DNA from: an uncultured Flavobacterium sp.
GTDB taxonomy: Bacteria; Bacteroidota; Bacteroidia; Flavobacteriales; Flavobacteriaceae
Length of the DNA: 13,062 nucleotides
Reading direction: 5' to 3'
Assembly: GCA_946480635.1 (NCBI GenBank)
Contig: CAMLKV010000020.1
Coordinates: forward strand, 1 to 13,062
Positions 1 to 6,231 of this stretch are shown here, piece after piece. Under the pieces are notes generated by a model. The model searched no databases. It was given only the letters and a program-made list of their open reading frames with translations, and was not told the origin of the DNA. Position numbers and translations under genes: made by a program. Every line of letters begins with the position of its first letter. The first letter of the stretch is position 1.

Positions 1-15
1 TAGGACTTGCCGGTG

Positions 16-45
16 CAAATATACAATCTTTTTGTATTTTTACAA
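16..45 (-). promoter_or_regulatory. Bacteroidota-type promoter firing leftward out of the window
   Basis: Read on the minus strand, a TTG (43-45) is followed after exactly 19 bases by TATATTTG (16-23). This is a full match to the Bacteroidota sigma-A pattern TTG-N17-23-TAnnTTTG. The transcript would start within the first ten or so bases of the window and run left, so its gene is not visible. The match is seen directly; promoter activity is inferred. Confidence 0.6.
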
Positions 46-51
46 GCAAAT

Positions 52-81
52 TTGATTAGGTAAAAACCTTATGTATATTGT
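52..81 (+). promoter_or_regulatory. Possible weak promoter of the glutaminyl cyclotransferase gene
   Basis: TTG (52-54) is followed after 19 bases by TATATTGT (74-81), which matches TAnnTTTG except in its last two bases. Spacing is ideal but the -7 element is degenerate. The start of transcription would fall about 10-15 bases before the ATG at 101. It is back to back with the stronger leftward promoter at 16-45. Confidence 0.35.
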
Positions 82-100
82 ATTCTCAAATATTTAAACA

Positions 101-1168
101 ATGATAAAACATAAACTTCTAGCTATCACCTCGTTACTTCTTTTAGGTGCAAGCTGTGCGGGTGATAAAAAAAATTTATTTTCTATAGATGATTCTAAAT
201 TTAAGCTTTTATACCATCAAGACGACAACGTTTCATTGTCTGTGACAAATAAAAAAGATAAATCAATTGACTCAATAGCTTACTTTAATGGAGATAAAAG
301 AATTGGTTCTGTAAAAGGAAATTCAACGTTCAATTATAGCTTGAAAGACCAAAAACTAGGTTATCAAAATTTAAAAGCGGTAGTTTATTTTGAAGGAGAT
401 TCTACAAAGACTGAATCAAGAATTGAATTGGTTTCTCATATTGAGCCAAAATTATTGACATACACCATTCTTAATACTTATCCTCATGATCTTAAAGCAT
501 ACACTCAAGGATTAGAATTTCATAATGATATTTTATTTGAAGGAACCGGCAACGGTGCTGGTAATGGAACTGGAGAACGTGGTGTTTCCAGCTTAAGAAA
601 AGTTGATTATAAAACTGGTAAAGTTTTGAAAAAAGTAGAACTTGGTTCAGATTATTTTGGAGAAGGAATTACAGTTTTAAATAACAAAGTGTATCAATTA
701 ACTTGGTTAAATAATGAAGGCTATGTTTATGATGCAGAAACCTTTAAAAAAGAAAAAACATTCAAATATTTCAAAAAAATGGAAGGATGGGGTTTAACTA
801 ACGATGGTAAAAATCTTTATCAAAGTGATGGAACTGAAAGAATTACTCTTTTAAACCCAGAAACATTTCAACAAGTTGATTTTATAAATGTTTATACAGC
901 TCAAAATAAAATTAAAGCTGTTAATGAATTAGAATGGATTGACGGAAAAATCTATGCTAACATTTATCAAATGGATGCTTTAGCCATTATAGATCCAAAA
1001 TCAGGAGCAGTAGAAGCAGTTATAGATTTATCAGCTCTAAAGAAAAAAGTAACACAACATCCTGACATTGATGTATTGAACGGGATTGCTTATAATCCTA
1101 AAACAAAAACAATTTTTGTAACTGGAAAAAACTGGGATAAAATGTTTGAGATTAAAATAAATCATTAA
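101..1168 (+). CDS. Glutaminyl-peptide cyclotransferase, plant/bacterial beta-propeller type, lipoprotein
   Basis: Converts N-terminal Gln of exported proteins to pyroglutamate, releasing ammonia. The 355-residue product starts with a lipoprotein-like signal: hydrophobic residues 6-17, then Cys19 in LLGASC. The lipobox is loose, with Gly at -3, so the mature enzyme is probably anchored in a membrane facing the periplasm. Residues about 35-110 look like a beta-rich, Ig-like linker. Residues about 118-355 are the cyclotransferase propeller (Glu_cyclase_2 family): TYPHDLKAYTQGLEF (126-140) carries the Glu139 expected to be catalytic by analogy with papaya glutaminyl cyclase, followed by SSLRKVDYKTGKVL, YFGEGIT, EGWGLTNDG, NELEWIDGKIYANIY and LNGIAYNP. 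A Gly/Asn-rich insert at 149-161 lengthens the loop before SSLRKVD. The ATG is followed by a proper signal sequence and no better start exists. It is transcribed alone, with a terminator 32 bases downstream. Confidence 0.9.
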   Translation: MIKHKLLAITSLLLLGASCAGDKKNLFSIDDSKFKLLYHQDDNVSLSVTNKKDKSIDSIAYFNGDKRIGSVKGNSTFNYSLKDQKLGYQNLKAVVYFEGDSTKTESRIELVSHIEPKLLTYTILNTYPHDLKAYTQGLEFHNDILFEGTGNGAGNGTGERGVSSLRKVDYKTGKVLKKVELGSDYFGEGITVLNNKVYQLTWLNNEGYVYDAETFKKEKTFKYFKKMEGWGLTNDGKNLYQSDGTERITLLNPETFQQVDFINVYTAQNKIKAVNELEWIDGKIYANIYQMDALAIIDPKSGAVEAVIDLSALKKKVTQHPDIDVLNGIAYNPKTKTIFVTGKNWDKMFEIKINH

Positions 1169-1199
1169 TTTTTTACTTGTCTCCCAACCTTTTATAAAG

Positions 1200-1233
1200 A
1201 AATGGTCTCTATGTATATATAGACCATTTTTTT
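1200..1233 (+). terminator. Rho-independent terminator of the cyclotransferase gene
   Basis: The perfect 9-bp arms AAATGGTCT (1200-1208) and AGACCATTT (1221-1229) enclose a 12-base loop and run into a T tract (1227-1233). It lies 32 bases after the cyclotransferase stop and just before the next ATG at 1247, so it insulates the two genes. Confidence 0.8.
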
Positions 1234-1246
1234 ATTTTATATAATT

Positions 1247-1894
1247 ATGAAAAAATTACAACTTACAATACCAGAACCATGTCATGAAGACTGGAATCAA
1301 ATGACCCCAGTGCAAAAAGGTAGATTTTGCTCATCATGCGAAAAAAATGTTTTTGATTTCACTAGATCAACTGATTTACAAATCATTGAAACGTATAATA
1401 AAAATAATTCTATCTGTGGACGATTTTTGCCTACACAATTGGAAAGAGAATTATTTTATCCAAAAAAGAAAAAATCTGTTTGGTTAGCAACAGTATTTTT
1501 TGGAATGATAACATTTTGGAATACAAAAATGTCAGCTCAGGAAAAACCTAAAACAGAACAAACCGAGACTCCTCGTGTAGTTCTCGGTAAACCTGCTTAT
1601 CATCCTGAAAAAGAAAGCAATGAAATAACCATTACAGGAATTGTTAGCGATGCTGTAGGTCCAATCTCTGGAGTAAACGTTATTGTTAAAGGGAGTAATA
1701 ATGTTGTAAACACAGATATGAAGGGGCTTTTTAAAATAAAAGCAAAAAAAGATGACATTTTGATTTTCTCATTCATGGGAATGGAAGATACCGAAAGAAC
1801 TATAAGTAATTCTAGAATAATAAATGTGAAAATGAAAGAACATAAATATATGCTAGGTGGACCGATAATGGGGACTGTTCAGGAAAAGGAATAA
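1247..1894 (+). CDS. Membrane protein with N-terminal four-cysteine module and C-terminal CarboxypepD_reg-like domain
   Basis: Function unknown. The 215 residues fall into three parts. Residues 1-72 hold Cys12, Cys28, Cys31 and Cys57 in the pattern PEPC-X15-CSSC-X25-CGRF, spacing that suggests a zinc or Fe-S site. KKKK (73-76) precedes a single hydrophobic segment (77-91), placing the cysteine part in the cytoplasm by the positive-inside rule. Residues about 127-196 match the CarboxypepD_reg-like fold found at the start of SusC/TonB receptors: ITGIVSDAVGPISGVNVIVKG, then TDMKGLFKI and ILIFSFMGME. The hydrophobic segment ends in MSA followed by Gln98, so signal peptidase might cut there and free the C-terminal half into the periplasm. 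Related small proteins with the same cysteine module are, from memory, common in Flavobacteria, but I know of no assigned role. It has no visible operon partner; it lies between two terminators. Confidence 0.75.
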   Translation: MKKLQLTIPEPCHEDWNQMTPVQKGRFCSSCEKNVFDFTRSTDLQIIETYNKNNSICGRFLPTQLERELFYPKKKKSVWLATVFFGMITFWNTKMSAQEKPKTEQTETPRVVLGKPAYHPEKESNEITITGIVSDAVGPISGVNVIVKGSNNVVNTDMKGLFKIKAKKDDILIFSFMGMEDTERTISNSRIINVKMKEHKYMLGGPIMGTVQEKE

Positions 1895-1925
1895 AAAAAG
1901 CGAAGTCATTGACTTCGCTTTTTTT
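1895..1925. terminator. Bidirectional terminator between convergent genes
   Basis: AGCGAAGTC (1899-1907) pairs with GACTTCGCT (1911-1919) around a three-base loop. It is flanked by an A tract (1895-1898) and a T tract (1919-1925), so it can end transcription in both directions. It begins right after the stop at 1894 and lies 16 bases past the stop at 1941 of the opposing gene. Confidence 0.85.
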
Positions 1926-1940
1926 AATTCTAAAACCTAA

Positions 1941-2513
1941 TTATTTTTTAACTGGTTCGTATCTAGACGATTTATCATTATACGCATACTTTGTTGAAGA
2001 AGTCTTGTTACTTAATGTAAAATCACCATTTCCTAGTAATGTGAACTGATAACCTTCGTTACGTTTTTTATAGACTGTTTGTGAAGCTGTTTTTAATTTA
2101 TCTAAATATTCAATTTCTTGAACTTCTACAGCTTTTTGAGTATTTCCAATCAATAAAGTTTTAGTTGCTGGATTCCACAATTGATTTTCTGTAACTGCAG
2201 CCGTTTCTTTTTTGCCTTTAGAATCTGTTTTAACTGTCTCATTCCAAGTCACACAATAAAAAGTATTTGTTTTAACTTTTACAGGAGCAACTTTTACATT
2301 TGTTGGAGCAAAATCAGATTTGCTTTTAGACAATACCATAGTGTCTTTCGCAAAAGCTAAAACTAAATCTTTCTTTTTATTAAATAATACAGATGCATCA
2401 CCAGATTTTGCTAAAACACCAGCTGAAACTTTTGCTGTTGTAGACTTCTTTTTCTTTTGTCCGTAAGATAAACTCACAGTTAATACCATTAATAGTAGTG
2501 CAATTTTTTTCAT
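1941..2513 (-). CDS. Secreted protein of unknown function
   Basis: I do not recognise the family. The 190-residue product has a clear Sec signal peptide (MKK, hydrophobic residues 4-16) with likely cleavage at SYG before Gln19, leaving QKKKK as the mature N terminus. No Cys lies in the lipobox position, so it should be soluble in the periplasm or secreted. The mature part is rich in Lys, Thr, Ser and Val (about residues 19-105) and contains one Cys in TFYCVTW. The C-terminal half has beta-type stretches such as LWNPATKTLLIG and YQFTLLGNGDFTLSN. The highly basic composition and lack of catalytic motifs do not suggest an enzyme. It sits downstream of the mgsA terminator, so it is probably transcribed alone, and it shares the 1895-1925 terminator with the convergent gene. 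Confidence 0.7.
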   Translation of the reverse strand: MKKIALLLMVLTVSLSYGQKKKKSTTAKVSAGVLAKSGDASVLFNKKKDLVLAFAKDTMVLSKSKSDFAPTNVKVAPVKVKTNTFYCVTWNETVKTDSKGKKETAAVTENQLWNPATKTLLIGNTQKAVEVQEIEYLDKLKTASQTVYKKRNEGYQFTLLGNGDFTLSNKTSSTKYAYNDKSSRYEPVKK

Positions 2514-2535
2514 ATTTTAAGTAGTTTATGGTTCG

Positions 2536-2568
2536 CCAAGATATTAAAAATTTTGTTGTAAAAAACAA
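2536..2568 (-). promoter_or_regulatory. Possible promoter of the secreted-protein gene
   Basis: On the minus strand, TTG (2566-2568) is followed after 22 bases by TATCTTGG (2536-2543), one mismatch from TAnnTTTG. It lies just past the mgsA terminator and 22 bases before the ATG ending at 2513. Such a promoter is needed because the terminator separates the gene from mgsA. Overlap of the TTG with the terminator T tract makes this call weak. Confidence 0.3.
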
Positions 2569-2591
2569 AAATCGCGCCATAAAGCGCGATT
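2560..2591 (-). terminator. Rho-independent terminator after mgsA
   Basis: On the minus strand, the 8-bp arms AATCGCGC (2591-2584) and GCGCGATT (2577-2570) enclose a six-base loop and are followed by a T-rich run (2569-2561) broken by one G. The stem starts four bases after the mgsA stop. It is one of the most GC-rich stems in the window and should be efficient. Confidence 0.85.
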
Positions 2592-2595
2592 AATT

Positions 2596-2970
2596 TTATT
2601 CGGCAATAGCATTGAGTAAAAGCTGTGCTGTTGCTTCGTTTGTAGCCAATGGAACGTTATGAACGTCACATATTCTAATAAGCATATTAATATCTGGTTC
2701 GTGCGGATGACTACTCATAGGATCTTTAAAAAACAAAACCATTTTACACTTTCCTTCAGCAACTCGAGCAGCTATTTGTGCATCACCGCCTAGAGGGCCA
2801 CTTAGCATCTTTTTCACTTTAACTCCAGCGGCTTCTGCTTTACTTCCAGTTGTACCAGTTGCAATGATTTTGATATTTTCTTTATGTAAAATATCTATGT
2901 TTTTATTCAAAAACTGAACCATATCAGCCTTTTTACCATCATGCGCGATTATTGCAATTTCCATTCTCAT
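2596..2970 (-). CDS. mgsA: Methylglyoxal synthase
   Basis: Converts dihydroxyacetone phosphate to methylglyoxal and phosphate in the cytoplasm, a bypass of lower glycolysis used when phosphate is scarce or triose phosphates build up. At 124 residues it is a compact member of the family (E. coli 152) and covers the whole MGS fold: IAIIAHDGKKADMV with His10-Asp11, phosphate-binding IATGTTG (36-42), SGPLGGDAQIA (57-67) with the catalytic base Asp63 (Asp71 in E. coli), and FFKDPMSSHPHEPD (80-93) with His90 and Asp93 (His98 and Asp101 in E. coli), then NVPLATNEATA. The ATG overlaps the upstream kinase stop as ATGA, so translation is probably coupled. A second ATG two codons in (2964) is an equally possible start. 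A strong terminator follows. Confidence 0.96.
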   Translation of the reverse strand: MRMEIAIIAHDGKKADMVQFLNKNIDILHKENIKIIATGTTGSKAEAAGVKVKKMLSGPLGGDAQIAARVAEGKCKMVLFFKDPMSSHPHEPDINMLIRICDVHNVPLATNEATAQLLLNAIAE

Positions 2971-3818
2971 TTATTCAAAATATGATACTCAATTAATCCA
3001 TCAATTGGTCGTCGCAATACATTTCCTAATTGGATTCCATGCTTGTCTAAAACACTTTTTAATTCATCTTTCAAATAAAATGCAATTGAACCAATAAAAT
3101 GAACCGGAACTTCTTTATAATTATCAAATTGCTTAATATAGTTTTCTACAAAAGTTTCCATTTCTTCAAAAATATACTGACGACAAAATTCGGTATCTTT
3201 ATGTTTGATTAAGAATTTAGCAAAAGTTGCTAAATAAGCATTAGGGTTAGGCTCTTTATATAAATTATGTTTAACAGGATCTGGCTCAACGTTGTAAGTT
3301 GTTTCGAACTCATATGCCATATCTTTTGGCATTTTATTAAAATAATAACCTCTCAATAAGTGACGACCGAAACGGTTTCCTGAACAATCATCCATAGCAA
3401 TGTAACCTAATGACTGTACTTTTTGATGAAGTACCTGTCCATCAAAATAACTACAATTAGAACCAGTTCCTAAAATACTCACAATAGCTTTTTCTCCTTT
3501 TGGTGTTGTAGCATACACTGCAGCATAAGTATCTTCATGAACAGTTACAATTGCATTTTTAAAGTATTCTTGAAATACTTCAGTTAGAAAGTTTTTCATT
3601 CTGTCGGTTCCACAACCAGCTCCATAGAAGAACAAATGTGAAACTTGCTCTTTGTTATGAGAAATATCAAAACGGTCTTCTAGCCTATTGACAATTTCTT
3701 CTTTTGATAAAACTTCAGGATTTAATCCTAATGATTGTGTAGTAAACAATACTTTTCCAGCATCGTCTATGGAAATCCAATCGGCTTTTGTAGAACCGCT
3801 ATCAACTAGTAATTTCAT
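2967..3818 (-). CDS. BadF/BadG/BcrA/BcrD-type sugar kinase, N-acetylglucosamine-kinase-like
   Basis: An ASKHA-fold ATP-dependent kinase, 283 residues, probably phosphorylating a hexose or amino sugar in the cytoplasm. Visible motifs are phosphate-1 VDSGSTKADW (5-14), GAGCG (66-70), HED (94-96) with the likely catalytic Asp96, phosphate-2 SILGTGSNCSYFDG (114-127), MDDCSGNRFGRHLLRGYY (142-159), and the adenosine-loop motif FIGSIAFYL (241-249). In most relatives the fifth block reads GDEGSG; here it is MDDCSG, with Cys145 in place of Glu or Gly. The family is often annotated N-acetylglucosamine kinase, but the substrate cannot be read from sequence, so I give no symbol. It overlaps mgsA by four bases, forming a two-gene unit. 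I found no TAnnTTTG promoter in the spacer upstream, which is filled by repeats and the gapA terminator. Confidence 0.85.
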   Translation of the reverse strand: MKLLVDSGSTKADWISIDDAGKVLFTTQSLGLNPEVLSKEEIVNRLEDRFDISHNKEQVSHLFFYGAGCGTDRMKNFLTEVFQEYFKNAIVTVHEDTYAAVYATTPKGEKAIVSILGTGSNCSYFDGQVLHQKVQSLGYIAMDDCSGNRFGRHLLRGYYFNKMPKDMAYEFETTYNVEPDPVKHNLYKEPNPNAYLATFAKFLIKHKDTEFCRQYIFEEMETFVENYIKQFDNYKEVPVHFIGSIAFYLKDELKSVLDKHGIQLGNVLRRPIDGLIEYHILNK

Positions 3819-3853
3819 TACTTTTTTGGTTTGTTTTATGAGTTGTGATTATT

Positions 3854-3967
3854 AGCCCTGATGGAAGCGGCATCCTTTTTTTATGTTGTCTTCGAGAACA
3901 CTTCGACAAGCTCAGTGTGACACCTCAGACAACACAAAAAAAGATATAGCATACAACAGGAATAGCT
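3854..3967. repeat. Nested inverted-repeat element of intergenic DNA
   Basis: The arms pair in order from outside in: AGC (3854-3856) with GCT (3965-3967); CCTG (3857-3860) with CAGG (3957-3960); GC (3870-3871) with GC (3949-3950); AT (3872-3873) with AT (3946-3947); then a 17-bp helix with one mismatch, C-TTTTTTT-A-TGTTGTCT (3875-3891) against AGACAACA-C-AAAAAAA-G (3927-3943). The loop contains a separate REP-like hairpin. The outer arms resemble an intergenic motif I recall from several Flavobacterium genomes (AGCCC-GATGGAAGCGGCATCC on the left, GATATAG and AGCTTC on the right). That resemblance is from memory. It lies between the gapA terminator and the kinase start. Confidence 0.6.
3898..3918. 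repeat. REP-like hairpin, copy A
   Basis: ACACT (3898-3902) pairs with AGTGT (3914-3918). Inside, GA (3905-3906) pairs with TC (3912-3913), leaving a small loop. The core TTCGACAAGCTCAG is shared with copy B except for the loop. This copy sits inside the loop of the larger element at 3854-3967. Confidence 0.65.
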
Positions 3968-3969
3968 TC

Positions 3970-3989
3970 TCCTTCGACTGCGCTCAGGA
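3970..3989. repeat. REP-like hairpin, copy B
   Basis: TCCT (3970-3973) pairs with AGGA (3986-3989), with the same internal GA/TC pair as copy A (3976-3977 with 3984-3985). The core TTCGAC-TGC-GCTCAG and the following TGACA match copy A, while the outer stem differs but stays complementary. It adjoins the gapA terminator (3994-4025). Confidence 0.65.
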
Positions 3990-3993
3990 TGAC

Positions 3994-4025
3994 AAAAAAA
4001 TCCCGCTAACATAGGCTAACGGGAT
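3994..4025 (-). terminator. Rho-independent terminator after gapA
   Basis: On the minus strand, ATCCCGTTAG (4025-4016) pairs with TTAGCGGGAT (4009-4000) across a six-base loop: ten pairs including two G-T wobbles, followed by seven T (the A run at 3994-4000). It begins 15 bases after the gapA stop and should separate gapA from the kinase-mgsA pair. Confidence 0.8.
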
Positions 4026-4040
4026 GATAAATATAGAGAA

Positions 4041-5060
<1,020 letters not shown>

Positions 5061-5064
5061 CTAG

Positions 5065-5085
5065 GCTTAAAGTTTTCCTTTAAGC
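5065..5085 (-). promoter_or_regulatory. Leader hairpin upstream of gapA
   Basis: GCTTAAAG (5085-5078, minus) pairs perfectly with CTTTAAGC (5072-5065) across a five-base loop. It ends ten bases before the gapA ATG at 5054. No T tract follows, so it is not a terminator. It may protect the 5' end after processing, or tune initiation at gapA relative to pfkA. Confidence 0.45.
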
Positions 5086-5118
5086 GATTTATATATTGTG
5101 TTTGGGAATATTGATGAA

Positions 5119-6105
5119 TTATGTTGTCATTATATCAGACACTCTTAATAATTCTTCATCAATTTTTGAGCTTCCTTTTATGGCTTGTTCCAAAGGTGTT
5201 AAGGCAACCTTGTCTTGAAGTAATCCAACCATGTAATTTGATTTTCCTTCCAGAATTGATTCAACTGCTTTTACTCCTAAACGCGAAGCCAAAACTCTAT
5301 CGAAGCATGAAGGAGAACCACCACGTTGCATGTGCCCTAATACCGAAACTCGCACGTCATATTCTGGCATATGTTCTTCAACATATTCCTTTAATTCGAA
5401 TACGTTTTTACCTATTTTATCTCCTTCAGAAACAACTACAATACTCGATGATTTTCCAGAAGCTTTACTTTTTTGAAGTGATTCTAATAAACGTTCTAAA
5501 CCTAAATCTTCTTCAGGGATAAGAATCTCCTCTGCTCCTGCTCCAATTCCTGCATTTAAAGCAATATGTCCTGCATCACGTCCCATTACTTCGACAAAGA
5601 ATAAGCGATTATGTGAACTGGCAGTATCACGTATTTTATCAATACATTCAACAACTGTATTCAATGCAGTATCATAACCTAAAGTATGACTGGTTCCATA
5701 AATATCATTATCGATAGTTCCTGGAATTCCCATAACTGGATAACCAAATTCATTATTGAAGATTTCTGCACCAGTAAAAGTTCCGTCTCCACCAATCACA
5801 ACAAGGGCATCAATACCAGCATTTACAAGATTTTCGTGAGCTTTTTTACGACCTTCAGGAGTTTTAAAATCTAGCGAACGAGCCGATTTTAAAATTGTCC
5901 CACCTTTGTTTACAATATTATTTACTGAACGAGGTCCCATTTCTTTGAAATCACCTTCAATCATTCCTTGATATCCTCTATAGATTCCAATACATTCTAT
6001 ATTATGATAAGCGCAAGTTCTAACAACTGATCGAATAGCTGCATTCATTCCCGGAGAATCTCCTCCTGAGGTTAAAACCCCAATTTTTCTAATGTTTTTT
6101 GACAT
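5119..6105 (-). CDS. pfkA: ATP-dependent 6-phosphofructokinase
   Basis: Phosphorylates fructose 6-phosphate to fructose 1,6-bisphosphate, the committed step of glycolysis, in the cytoplasm. The 328 residues match bacterial PfkA. Visible motifs are the nucleotide loop GVLTSGGDSPGMNAAIR (9-25), VIGGDGTF (103-110), PGTIDNDI (128-135) with catalytic Asp132 (Asp127 in E. coli), MGRDAGHIA (174-182), and the substrate block SVLGHMQRGGSPSCFDR (254-270) with His258 and Arg261. GGDG rather than GGDD at 105-108 marks an ATP enzyme, not a pyrophosphate-dependent one. The start is the first ATG and gives the standard N terminus. It precedes gapA on the same strand. Two AAACGTTT palindromes lie upstream and may be operator sites. 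No clear terminator separates it from the TamB gene upstream, so readthrough is possible. Confidence 0.98.
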   Translation of the reverse strand: MSKNIRKIGVLTSGGDSPGMNAAIRSVVRTCAYHNIECIGIYRGYQGMIEGDFKEMGPRSVNNIVNKGGTILKSARSLDFKTPEGRKKAHENLVNAGIDALVVIGGDGTFTGAEIFNNEFGYPVMGIPGTIDNDIYGTSHTLGYDTALNTVVECIDKIRDTASSHNRLFFVEVMGRDAGHIALNAGIGAGAEEILIPEEDLGLERLLESLQKSKASGKSSSIVVVSEGDKIGKNVFELKEYVEEHMPEYDVRVSVLGHMQRGGSPSCFDRVLASRLGVKAVESILEGKSNYMVGLLQDKVALTPLEQAIKGSSKIDEELLRVSDIMTT

Positions 6106-6108
6106 TTC

Positions 6109-6119
6109 AAAACGTTTGA
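6109..6119. promoter_or_regulatory. Candidate operator, pfkA-proximal
   Basis: AAAACGTTTGA contains the palindrome AAACGTTT (6110-6117) with a central CG, the layout of LacI-family operators. It lies 4-14 bases before the pfkA ATG. An inverted 11-base copy is at 6191-6201. Confidence 0.35.
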
Positions 6120-6190
6120 TATTGTAAAGTTAGTAAAGAAAATTAGTAATAATTCAGTTGAATGTTAAAAAACCGAGATTACTAAAATTT

Positions 6191-6201
6191 TCAAACGTTT
6201 T
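6191..6201. promoter_or_regulatory. Candidate operator, pfkA-distal
   Basis: TCAAACGTTTT is the exact reverse complement of 6109-6119 and contains AAACGTTT at 6193-6200. The two palindrome centres are 83 bases apart, about eight helical turns, so one dimer at each could loop the DNA between. It lies 31 bases past the TamB stop. Confidence 0.35.
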
Positions 6202-6231
6202 CGTTAATAAGTTTTTAAAAATCAGTAAAAA

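Noticed and set aside
549..586. Tandem DNA repeat behind the Gly/Asn-rich loop of the cyclotransferase
   Set aside because: The bases are only loosely repetitive and the protein stays in frame, so it is a protein loop rather than a DNA repeat.
2398..2580. 60-codon minus-strand reading frame overlapping the start of the secreted-protein gene
   Set aside because: It runs through the mgsA terminator and the signal-peptide region in another frame and has no recognisable features.
3854..3989. CRISPR array
   Set aside because: There are only two short hairpin copies with unequal context, no regular spacers, and no cas genes nearby.
5121..5522. 133-codon Leu-rich frame antisense to pfkA
   Set aside because: It looks membrane-like only because AT-rich pfkA codons read as Leu and Ile on the other strand; pfkA motifs are intact.
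5686..5874. 62-codon frame antisense to pfkA
   Set aside because: Shadow of the pfkA coding sequence with no independent support.
6202..6231. Terminator after the TamB gene
   Set aside because: There is only an AT-rich palindrome (TTTTTAAAAA at 6212-6221) without a stable GC stem.
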